A stretch of DNA of 64,000 nucleotides from Marinomonas fungiae. Lineage in GTDB: Bacteria > Pseudomonadota > Gammaproteobacteria > Pseudomonadales > Marinomonadaceae. Every line of letters begins with the position of its first letter. Within the stretch, counting starts at the first letter, position 1. The position numbers and the translations under genes are program-made. The notes under the pieces were generated by a model that did no database searches, was not told the origin of the DNA, and saw only the letters and a program-made list of their open reading frames with translations. Shown piece by piece: positions 7,972-16,800 of the stretch. The DNA lies in NCBI RefSeq assembly GCF_001418205.1, contig NZ_LIQF01000001.1, positions 152,853-216,852 on the forward strand. The letters run 5' to 3'.

Positions 7972-9579
7972 ATGAACGCCAATACCATGACACTCAAATC
8001 CTATCTCACTGCGATCATTCTGTTTACCATCACCCTAATCATTGCTGTATCAGGCGGATTAATGGTATTTGTCACCAAGCAAACTTACCTAGATGGGGTG
8101 AGCCAACGTGGTATAGAGCTGGCAAAGGTGTTGGCCAACGACGGGCACGTCATTCAAGCGACCCAACGCTCAAATCAAGGCACATTTGAGAGCATCCGTG
8201 ACTACATCGAAACCATTCGCTCTAAAACTGATGCCTCTTACATAGTGGTGACTAATAAAAACGGCATTCGCTTAAGCCATCCAGAACAGGAGCGCGTTGG
8301 CGAAACCTTTATCGGTGAAGATATTCAAGCAACCCTGAAACAAGGCCTTACCCGTACTACGGTAGCGACCGGCTCTTTGGGCTCTGCAATCCGTAACTTT
8401 GCCCCCATTCAAATGAATGATCAGGTCATTGGCGCTGTCAGCATCGGCTATTTGAATCAGTCAATTACGGATTTGCTGTTTAATTACTACCTTGAAGCCA
8501 TTCTCTGGCTTGGTTTCATTTATATCAGCGCGATTGTTCTGACGTTATCGCTATTGAGTAAATTAAAACGAACTTTCTTAGAATACGAGCCAGAAGAAAT
8601 CGTACAGCGTTTTAAAGAACACAGCTTACTACTTGGCAGTATCCGAGAAGGTATTATTGCCATCGATCGCCAACACAAGATCACGGCCATCAACGACGCT
8701 GCCAGCTATTGGCTGGCACCGGATCAAGATCATGAGAAGCTGATCGGATTACCACTAGAGGAACTCTCTCAGGGGCTCTCACTACTAATCGTCGACAGTT
8801 TAAGTAATCGCAACAAGCATTCGATCACCTTGGGACGACATGACTTCGCAGCCTCCCTATATCCTTTAAATGATCAGAGTACGGATTCTGGGTATCTAAT
8901 AGTGTTGAATCATGAGCAAGACATGTCAGAACTTGAGCAAGAGTTAGCGCGTACCACTGCCTATGCCCATCAGCTACGCGCCAAAACGCACGAACACAAT
9001 AACAAGTTGAACGTCATCTCAGGGCTATTACAGGCAGGTAAAACGCAGGCGGCAATTGATTATTTACAGCAAGAAAGTGACCTGCACCAAAATATGCTTG
9101 GCGCCTTGGTCAAAAGCATCGAGAACAGCCCCGTCGCAGGCATGTTGCTGTCAAAGTATAATTACGCAAGTGAGCATCAGATTGCCTTCACCTTAGACGA
9201 AGACAGTCAATTAAAGAATTACGACCAGTCCGTTAATGACGATTTAATAAGCTTGATCGGCAATTTACTTGAGAACGCATTTTACGCTGCGCAAAATAAC
9301 CCCAATGCCCAAGCATCGACCGATGTGTTCATCAGCGATCGCACTAATTTCCTAATGATCACGGTAGAAGATAGCGGCCTTGGCGTCGACGAGAAAATTG
9401 CCCAACGTATTTTCGATTTGGGCATCAGTAGCAAACCGGACTCATCACAGCATGGCGTTGGTCTGTATTTGGTAAGCCGCATTGTAAAACGCTACAATGG
9501 CAGCCTTGACTGGGAACGTAGTGATGCAAACACTACAGTGTTCAGTGTGTACCTAGATAAACGAGAGTTAGAACCATGA
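7972..9579 (+). CDS. CitA/DcuS-family sensor histidine kinase
   Basis: 535 residues. Domain order: membrane segment at about 13-33, periplasmic sensory domain (Cache/PAS fold) about 40-165, second membrane segment about 172-195, cytoplasmic PAS about 215-310, a Spo0B-type dimerisation helix with THEHNNKLNVISG (phospho-acceptor probably His340), and a C-terminal ATPase domain with N-box NLLENAF and G-box DSGLGVDE. This is the layout of citrate, C4-dicarboxylate and malate sensors. It lies directly downstream of the 2-hydroxycarboxylate transporter and overlaps its response regulator gene by 4 bp, so the ligand is probably the same acid. Confidence 0.9.
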   Translation: MNANTMTLKSYLTAIILFTITLIIAVSGGLMVFVTKQTYLDGVSQRGIELAKVLANDGHVIQATQRSNQGTFESIRDYIETIRSKTDASYIVVTNKNGIRLSHPEQERVGETFIGEDIQATLKQGLTRTTVATGSLGSAIRNFAPIQMNDQVIGAVSIGYLNQSITDLLFNYYLEAILWLGFIYISAIVLTLSLLSKLKRTFLEYEPEEIVQRFKEHSLLLGSIREGIIAIDRQHKITAINDAASYWLAPDQDHEKLIGLPLEELSQGLSLLIVDSLSNRNKHSITLGRHDFAASLYPLNDQSTDSGYLIVLNHEQDMSELEQELARTTAYAHQLRAKTHEHNNKLNVISGLLQAGKTQAAIDYLQQESDLHQNMLGALVKSIENSPVAGMLLSKYNYASEHQIAFTLDEDSQLKNYDQSVNDDLISLIGNLLENAFYAAQNNPNAQASTDVFISDRTNFLMITVEDSGLGVDEKIAQRIFDLGISSKPDSSQHGVGLYLVSRIVKRYNGSLDWERSDANTTVFSVYLDKRELEP

Positions 9580-10253
9580 CACAATATTCTGTTTTGATCG
9601 TTGAAGACGATCAACAAGCTAGCTACACCCTTGAGCAAGCGGTCAACCAGCACCCTTTATTTAAAGTCATTGCCGCCGCTGAATCGGTTGCAGAGACGCA
9701 TATTTATCTTAAACAACAACCCGACCTGATCTTGCTCGACATTAGCCTTCCAGATGGAAATGGTATGAGTTTGTTGCGCGAAATTCGTCAGCAGAATTTG
9801 AATGCTTCGGTCATTATGACCACGGCAGAACGTGAGTCGAGCATGGTGGCGCAAGCGATTCAATTCGGCGTCAACGATTACCTAGTGAAGCCCCTACGCT
9901 TGTCCCGCGTGCATCAAGCGCTGAATGACTTTGTCGCGTTTCAATCAAAGCTTGAAGAGTCTGATCACATTGACCAATTGCAGATTGACGACTTAATGCG
10001 TAAAAGCAAGACGCCAAGCAAAAACCGCAAAACACCAAAAGGGATCGATGCCACCACGCTTGCCACCATGGTGGAACACATCAAACAACGCCAAGAACCC
10101 TTCTCCGCTCAAGAAATCGGCGACGAGCTAGCATTAAGCCGTATCACCGCTCGCCGCTATCTTGAGTATTTAGAAGAACAAGGCATGGTCAACATGAGCC
10201 TAAACTACAATACTGGCGGTCGTCCTAAGCAACTGTATCATGTGGTTCGTTGA
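9576..10253 (+). CDS. CitB/DcuR-family response regulator
   Basis: 225 residues. The receiver domain (1-120) has the acidic pair at 11-12, phospho-acceptor Asp55 in LLDISLPDG and the conserved lysine in VKPL. The C-terminal part (about 145-220) is the helix-turn-helix typical of CitB/DcuR/MalR regulators (EIGDELALSRITARRYLEYLEEQG). The gene starts within the last codons of the kinase gene (ATGA overlap), so the pair is translationally coupled. The expected target is the transporter gene upstream. Its 3' end overlaps the convergent EamA gene by 29 bp. Confidence 0.92.
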   Translation: MTQYSVLIVEDDQQASYTLEQAVNQHPLFKVIAAAESVAETHIYLKQQPDLILLDISLPDGNGMSLLREIRQQNLNASVIMTTAERESSMVAQAIQFGVNDYLVKPLRLSRVHQALNDFVAFQSKLEESDHIDQLQIDDLMRKSKTPSKNRKTPKGIDATTLATMVEHIKQRQEPFSAQEIGDELALSRITARRYLEYLEEQGMVNMSLNYNTGGRPKQLYHVVR

Positions 10254-11103
10254 GGAGTTTGGCATTCGATAACGGGCTTTTAAAACGTATATTTGCAGCT
10301 AACAAAGAGCCTATCACTAAAGCTACTCCAAGCCACTGCAGAGAGCCAAGATTCTCTTGCATCATCCACATTCCTAAGCCCACCGCGACGATTGGGTTTA
10401 ACAATGACAACATTCCAAAAGCATTAGGGCCTATCTGCTTGATAGCGTTCACTGCGATCAAGTAGCCCATTGCGGTGTTGAGTATTACCAGCCAAATGAG
10501 TCCAGGCACGTTATTCATCTGGATCATTACAGGGGCGCCCTCAAAAAACCAAGCAATTGGAACCAGAACAGCCCCCGACATCAATAACTGCCATGTCGCC
10601 ACGCCAAGAATGTCATCCACTTGCCAGTGTTTGGTAAGTAAGGTTGCGATCGCCACGACCAACGTCGCGCCCAAAGCACAAGCCACTCCGATTGGGTCTA
10701 AGTTAGCAGACGGATTGAGCAGTAATAGTACGCCGGCTAAGCCCACCATCGAACTTAAAGTGGCTTTTAGTTGGGGAGTTTTGCTCTGAGCCAACCATTG
10801 AATAATGATCAATACAAGTGGCAATGTCGCCCCCAAAGTTCCCGCAACACTGCCGGGAAGTCGATAGGCTGCCATCATTAACAAAATGAAAAACAAACTA
10901 ATATTAAAAAAGCCCAGCACAAAGACCTTTCCTAAGTGCATCCTCGGCATTCGGCGTACAAACAACCATAGAAATAGCCCTGCCCCCAGAGCACGCCATA
11001 CCGCTACCCAAATAGGTGGTAAATCCGTTAAAAACAAACCCACGGCAGCATAAGTGCTGCCCCAAAGCATTGGGGCAAGCGCCGCCAGAAAAAATGGATG
11101 CAT
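10225..11103 (-). CDS. EamA/DMT-family exporter
   Basis: About 292 residues, ten hydrophobic segments in two EamA halves (LAPMLWGSTYA opening the first, GVACALGATLVVAIATLLTKHW opening the second). Members export amino acids, metabolites or drugs. The ATG at 11103 is preferred because GAGG precedes it by 5 bp; a TTG at 11118 would be a weaker start. It is divergent from a MarR regulator with two palindromic operators between them, so this pump is probably derepressed by a small ligand of that regulator. The substrate is unknown. Confidence 0.85.
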   Translation of the reverse strand: MHPFFLAALAPMLWGSTYAAVGLFLTDLPPIWVAVWRALGAGLFLWLFVRRMPRMHLGKVFVLGFFNISLFFILLMMAAYRLPGSVAGTLGATLPLVLIIIQWLAQSKTPQLKATLSSMVGLAGVLLLLNPSANLDPIGVACALGATLVVAIATLLTKHWQVDDILGVATWQLLMSGAVLVPIAWFFEGAPVMIQMNNVPGLIWLVILNTAMGYLIAVNAIKQIGPNAFGMLSLLNPIVAVGLGMWMMQENLGSLQWLGVALVIGSLLAANIRFKSPLSNAKLLNEPHDTVA

Positions 11104-11120
11104 AGAGCCTCTCGTCAATT

Positions 11121-11138
11121 TATCTTTTTAAAAAGATA
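11121..11138. promoter_or_regulatory. MarR-type operator 1
   Basis: Perfect 18-bp palindrome TATCTTTTTAAAAAGATA, 18 bp upstream of the EamA start codon. It shares the TATCTTTT/AAAAGATA arms with operator 2. Confidence 0.7.
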
Positions 11139-11177
11139 CTTTTTTGAAAGGTATTGTTTTACTACTTTGAAATCAAG

Positions 11178-11195
11178 TATCTTTTCTAAAAGATA
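11178..11195. promoter_or_regulatory. MarR-type operator 2
   Basis: 18-bp palindrome TATCTTTTCTAAAAGATA with perfect 8-bp arms, 57 bp centre to centre from operator 1 and 39 bp before the marR start. It suggests control of both divergent promoters, including autoregulation. Confidence 0.7.
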
Positions 11196-11233
11196 TTTTT
11201 GACTCGCTATATAGCCCTAATGGAATCCATACT

Positions 11234-11722
11234 ATGCCAGACCATGTCGCCAAACTTTTACAACAGTGGCAAACCGTTCGTCCTGAACTCGACACAAGCC
11301 CAATGGGCATTATTGGTCGCATTGGACGTATGGAAAAGTTTCTACTTCCCGAAATAGAAAGCATTATTCACCAGCATGGCATGACCCGTATCGAGTTTGA
11401 CTTAATGGCCACCCTACGCCGCGCCAATGGCCCGCTCACACCAACAGACCTTTACAAAACTACTATGCTGTCTTCCGGTGCCGTGTCTAGCAAGCTAGAT
11501 AAGCTGGTTGAAAAGCAATGGGTTAAACGTCTCGTGAACGAAGAAGATCGTCGCAGCTGCCGAGTCGTTTTGACGAAGGAAGGACTTAGGATTATCGACC
11601 CGGCTGTTGATGCGCACCTTGAAAACCAAAAAAAACTCCTCGAAAGCTTAACCTTCGAGGAGCAACAGACTTTGGGAAACCTACTGGCCAAATGGCTTGG
11701 CGAGTATGAAAATCAGCGTTGA
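11234..11722 (+). CDS. MarR-family transcriptional regulator
   Basis: 162 residues with the central winged helix (about 60-125): LTPTDLYKTTMLSSGAVSSKLDKL recognition region followed by the wing residues NEEDRRSCRV. The N-terminal stretch of about 45 residues and the C-terminal helix form the dimer interface in this family. It is divergent from the EamA exporter and flanked by two matching palindromes, a textbook regulator-efflux pair. The ribosome site is weak. The ligand is unknown. Confidence 0.92.
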   Translation: MPDHVAKLLQQWQTVRPELDTSPMGIIGRIGRMEKFLLPEIESIIHQHGMTRIEFDLMATLRRANGPLTPTDLYKTTMLSSGAVSSKLDKLVEKQWVKRLVNEEDRRSCRVVLTKEGLRIIDPAVDAHLENQKKLLESLTFEEQQTLGNLLAKWLGEYENQR

Positions 11723-11723
11723 A

Positions 11724-12182
11724 TTAATTCAACGTACTTAGCGCAGCATAGCGTTCAGTGGCGGCCATATCGACTGCACGCTTCAATGCGTCTGGTGTTT
11801 GATACACTTGCGTGATGAATTTCTGGTCTTGTACTTGCTTTGCGTCCAAGTAATCATGCTCTACTAACCAGCCTTTTAAAGCGTCTTGATCCAGCTGACC
11901 ATCAGGAAGCTTCATCTTATTCATATCCTCTTCGGATAACTGCGCTACCGCTCCACCAGGCAAATAAATTGCACCCGTAATAAAGTCGACACCAAATGCG
12001 ACAACCCCAGGAACAAACCAGAACAATAATCCCAAGGCATCTAACGCCACCACTCCAAGATCCAGCTTACCGCCGTTCTGCCCCTGACGCTCTGGATAAA
12101 TCAACGTACCACATGCAGCCAACTGTGAAGCAATTAGAGAACCAACAACGACCTTAGTCATCCCTTTCGATGTAATCTTCAT
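11724..12182 (-). CDS. Small lipoprotein of unknown function
   Basis: 152 residues with a signal peptide ending in the lipobox LAAC (Cys24), so the mature protein is lipid-anchored. A conserved-looking stretch GTLIYPERQGQNGGKLDLGVVALDALGLLFWFVPGVVAFGVD contains one hydrophobic segment, and the C-terminal 80 residues are soluble. The same block is familiar from uncharacterised lipoproteins of Vibrio and Shewanella relatives. An AAGGAGAG ribosome site precedes the ATG. Its end is 1 bp from the convergent marR stop. Confidence 0.75.
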   Translation of the reverse strand: MKITSKGMTKVVVGSLIASQLAACGTLIYPERQGQNGGKLDLGVVALDALGLLFWFVPGVVAFGVDFITGAIYLPGGAVAQLSEEDMNKMKLPDGQLDQDALKGWLVEHDYLDAKQVQDQKFITQVYQTPDALKRAVDMAATERYAALSTLN

Positions 12183-12300
12183 GCGTCTCTCCTTTTGAAA
12201 TTTGATGCTTTCAATGTGGCTTCATTCATAAAACTAATCAAGCAAGTCCTGTAACTTAGCTTTTATTTGCGTCTTTTAAGCACATTGCTTAGAGATCAAA

Positions 12301-13521
12301 TCAATTTTCTGACAGTTGCTGTTCTAACTTATGGATTATGTATTTACCAATTGGAAAGGCGCTCGTCGCAGCTGGCGATGGCGCATTACAAACATGCAAA
12401 GTACGAGCACTGTGGGCAAAAAGAAAATCGTGTACCAGCTTGCCATCTTTCATCACTGCTTGTGCGCGAATGCCTGCAGGATAGGGCTCAAGATCTGACA
12501 ACTGTACCGTTGGGCAGTACTTTTTGACTTCTTGTAAGTAGCCACGCTTATACCAAGAGTTATAGGTTTCTTTAAGACCGATTTTCCAGTAGTCCTTAAT
12601 CAAGTGCCAATAGCCGGGGAAGCTCAACATGGCAGCCGTATCTTTTAGACTAACATTGATTTTTCCATAGCCTTCACGTTTCCATCCCTGAACAGCGTTG
12701 GGACCCACTGTGACGGTACCATCAATCATACGAGTCAGGTGCACACCAAGGAATGGTAGATCAGGATCTGGAATAGGATAGATAAGATGATTCACAATCT
12801 GATTATGATGCGGGCTTAGGTGGTAGTATTCACCTCGAAATGGCACAATCTGAAAATCGGTCTCGATACCCAACATTTTAGTCAGACGGTCGGCCATAAG
12901 ACCGCCGCAAGAGATCAAATAGCTTGCTTGAAAGCCACCTCGATCGGTTTGAATGCTTACGCTGGCAGCGTCTTCACTTAAACCGGTAACCTTTGTCGCC
13001 AAGTGAACTTCACCACCAAGAGCCATCACTAATTCAGCTAATTTGTCACAAATTCGCTGATAGCTGACAATTCCAGTAGAGGGTACCCATAACGCCCCTT
13101 TACCGATCACGTTCGGTTCGCGTTGCTTAAGCTCCAACTGCGTTAAGCGATGTACTTCCAGATCATTGGTCTGACAGCGCTCATAAAGCGCATTCATCCG
13201 CTGTAGTTCAAGCTCATTTGTCGCTACTAGCAGTTTGCCGCATTCTTCAAACGGAATGCTATGAGCTTGGCAAAAAGCCTTCGTCGCCGCTGCGCCCTCT
13301 TTACAGAATTGCGCTTTTAAACTACCCGGTGCATAGTAAACGCCAGCATGGATCACACCAGAATTGTGGCTTGTTTGATGAGCCGCCACACGCTCCTCTT
13401 TCTCCAGTACGGCGACCTTCTTATGGGGATATTTCTGCAACAACTGCCACGCGGTGGACAGACCAACGATGCCAGCGCCAATGATCACAATATCATGCGT
13501 CATAGTCGATTTTTGGAGCAT
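12301..13521 (-). CDS. lhgO: L-2-hydroxyglutarate oxidase LhgO
   Basis: 406-residue FAD-dependent oxidoreductase of the DAO family. The N-terminal dinucleotide fold is VIIGAGIVGLSTAW. Family hallmarks are HNSGVIHAGVYYAPGSLKA near residue 52 and the C-terminal CNAPSPAATSAFPIG near residue 380. LhgO oxidises L-2-hydroxyglutarate to 2-oxoglutarate and passes electrons to the respiratory quinone pool at the inner membrane. The ATG at 13521 is kept because AGAGGA precedes it closely; a second ATG 18 bp downstream lacks a ribosome site. It is separated from the giant gene by a 330-bp divergent region. Confidence 0.9.
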   Translation of the reverse strand: MLQKSTMTHDIVIIGAGIVGLSTAWQLLQKYPHKKVAVLEKEERVAAHQTSHNSGVIHAGVYYAPGSLKAQFCKEGAAATKAFCQAHSIPFEECGKLLVATNELELQRMNALYERCQTNDLEVHRLTQLELKQREPNVIGKGALWVPSTGIVSYQRICDKLAELVMALGGEVHLATKVTGLSEDAASVSIQTDRGGFQASYLISCGGLMADRLTKMLGIETDFQIVPFRGEYYHLSPHHNQIVNHLIYPIPDPDLPFLGVHLTRMIDGTVTVGPNAVQGWKREGYGKINVSLKDTAAMLSFPGYWHLIKDYWKIGLKETYNSWYKRGYLQEVKKYCPTVQLSDLEPYPAGIRAQAVMKDGKLVHDFLFAHSARTLHVCNAPSPAATSAFPIGKYIIHKLEQQLSEN

Positions 13522-13668
13522 TACGTCCTCTCTTAATAAAATGAAAAAATTTTCTATTTTTCTAATAAAAACAATTAACTACAACGATAACTCTGCTTAA
13601 AGCGCTGTAATTGAAAGTTGCTCATTTACTCTCATCAGATTGTAATCATTCCGTACAAATACTTACAA

Positions 13669-13682
13669 AAAAGTGCACTTTT
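13669..13682. promoter_or_regulatory. Perfect palindrome upstream of the giant surface-protein gene
   Basis: AAAAGTGCACTTTT is a perfect 14-bp dyad lying 170 bp before the giant gene start and 148 bp before the lhgO start. It is a candidate operator for either. The rest of 13522-13851 is AT-rich; I see no other gene or terminator in it. Confidence 0.35.
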
Positions 13683-13851
13683 GCATCCTAATTCCTGTAT
13701 TTATTTCCTGCCAGTCGGATTAAATTTAGAAAACTCTAATGCTATTTAGATGTGATCTAAAACGTCGCCTTGCTGCATGAACAATCTAACTCAAAGAAAT
13801 AGTTGATCTCCGTAAGAGCTTCCAGAGCCCAACTTATCAGGAATGGAAATC

Positions 13852-16800
13852 ATGGCTAAAAATCTTCCAACATACCCTAAACGCGCAGCCACTTTATCTC
13901 GACTTGAACCAAGGCTGATGTTTGATGGGGCGGCTCTGGTCGATGCCCAGCATGCAGTGGAACAAGACAACCATGATAGCATTCAGACATTGGAGAATAA
14001 CTTCTACGCCCCCCCAGCAAAACTCTTTGCAACGGACCAACAGAACGACGCGCTTAATAGCGCGATAAACCTTGCTAGTACAACCATTCAAGATTACCTT
14101 GACCACGCGTCAGTACAAGAGCTGAGTCAATTTTTTGATTCGGGAAACCTTGCATCAGACAGCACCGATACGCTCGCAACACTCATAAAGCAATCCCTTT
14201 CTGATGGCTCATTGTCTACTTCTATTTCCTTAGTCAGCTATCAGACATTAGGATTAAATGTGGCCGCTTATGACGCTCAAAGTAACACCATTTACATGAA
14301 TGAAGCTTGGTTAGGTGTACTGGATACAGACAGCGTTGCGGGTGTCTTGATAGAAGAGTTTGGTCATGCGATTGATCAACATTTATCAGACAATGATAGC
14401 TCTGGTGACGAGGGTTATTTGTTCGCTATTGCGGCTCAAAACCAAAACATCAGTGACGCCTTGCGCTCTCAAGCTAAGCTTGAAAATGACCATGGAACAA
14501 TCATCATTGATGGCACCATTCGCCAAGTCGAATTCGCCAATTTTAACTTCGGCAACGCCTACGCCGTTGATACAACACAAGGCAACCTAGCGGAAAAAGA
14601 GCAGAATAGTATCGATTTCATCGGCACCTCTCTGAATATCGCAAACATTGACGACAAAACCGGCAACAATCAGTTTTCTGGGAACGATGTGGTGGTTGAG
14701 CTGACCATTGATGGCACCACTTACTATGGCTGGATCAGTCGACCTATTAAAACGCAAGGTATCGTACGAGGCTTCTATTTTTGGTACGACACAAACTTTT
14801 CTGATCTAAACAGTGCAACCGCCGACGGCAACACCGATGGCGACCGCAATGCCAACGACAACCAAGGTTTTGTACTAGTCGTTGATCAAGGTTACTTTGA
14901 TGGCATTATCGGCAATGGTGCTACATCCGCCAGTTACAATGTGAGCAGCTCATCAGACCGTGTAGACAGTGCGGTTAACTCTCTCTTGGTTCCCAATAGC
15001 GGCCCTAATTTAACCCCCGATAGTTTGACGGTTAACGAAGATAGTAGTAACAATACTGGCAATGTGCTTGCCAATGATAGCGACCCTGATAACGATACCT
15101 TAACCGTGACTGGGTTTAGCATTACTGGACAAAATGGGCCTTTCACCCTAGGCGCTGCTTACAACATCAGTGGCGTCGGCAGTTTCACCTTAAATTCAGA
15201 TGGTTCGTATAGTTTCACCCCCGATGCGGATTACAGCGGCAACGTACCGTTGATCACTTACACCGCTCAAGACCCAAGTGGCAACAGTGCCAGCAGTTCA
15301 CTGTCTATTCGCGTAACAGAAGTGAATGACGCACCCAGTTCAAGCAACGATGCGGTAACTCTCTATCAGGACACTAGCGTGTTTTTGACCGTAGCGGATT
15401 TTGGCAGTTATTCTGATCCAGAGTCTGATCCGCTAGCCAGTGTAAAAATCACCTCTTTGCCGACACAAGGCACCTTGGAATATTTCAATGGTAGCGCTTG
15501 GCAAAGTGTATCGCTAAATCAGGAATTCACTGCTATTCAGTTGCAATCACGTTGGTTGCGCTTTACCCCAGACAGCAATGAATCAGGCAGTAACTACACG
15601 AGCTTAGGCTTTGCTGTATCGGATGGTCAGGACGAAAGTGCATCCAATTACACGCTAACCTTTAAGGTACTGGCTCAAGATGCCCCACCAAGCCTAACAA
15701 GCGATACCGGCACCACCGCCATCGAATCGGGCTATCAAGTCACGGGCACTAATATTTCGGGTAATGTGTTAAGTAACGATACAGGTCTTTCTTTAGCGAT
15801 CAGCAGTATTGAAAGCCAAGACGCAGGCACTCAAAGTAACGTTTCGAATTCGGCCTCCATTGCCGGTTTGTATGGTTCATTAACGATCAATTCTGATGGC
15901 AGTTACAACTACACCGTTGATAACAGCCAAACCGATGTACAAGGTCTATTAACCTCTTCCAACACCCTGTCTGAGACTTTCTATTACCAAGTCACAGACA
16001 GCAACAATAAAACCGCAACCAGCACCTTAACGGTATCCATCAGCGGCACCAATGATGCGCCGACCGCTGTAAATGATTTCAATTTTATACAAGCGTCAAG
16101 CTCTGCGACAAACAATAGCTACGGCACAGCTACGGGAAATGTGTTAAGCAATGATATCGACGTGGACCAAGGCGATACATTAACAGTGCAGGGATTAGCG
16201 GGAGGCAGTGCAACAGGAACAACGGAGTCCAACACGGTACTGCAATTTACACAGCCCGGTAACAACGTTAAAGCCGACTATTATGTTTTTCTAGACAACA
16301 ACGGATCAGCCGGTACGGCATTACTCGATAAAAATAACACTCAAATTCAAATTAGGAGTATTACTACCGTTAATGACATAACGAATATTGAGCTTTCAGG
16401 CCAAGTTAGCAACGCCGTTTTAGCCGATGGCACAACACTCTATTTTGCTAGCAAAGCAGATGGCTCTGCCTCTGGTGGGACTTCCACGATTACGACCAGC
16501 ACCACTGTTGCAGCTACCACTATTACTGTTACCGGTCAGACTGGCTCTATCAGTGCAGGTATGACAGTTTCTGGAGATGGTATCCCCTCTGGTACAACAG
16601 TTGATAGTTACGACGCCAATACGGGGGCGATGACGCTTAATCAAGCCGTCTCATTATCCAATACAGCCTTAACTTTCTCCGCGCCAGCTAATACCGCGAT
16701 CACAGGGCAATACGGTACGCTTACATTGCAAGCAAATGGCTCCTATACCTATGAGCTAACTAATGGCAGTCTCCCTGCCAATGCAGTCAGCAATGATATT

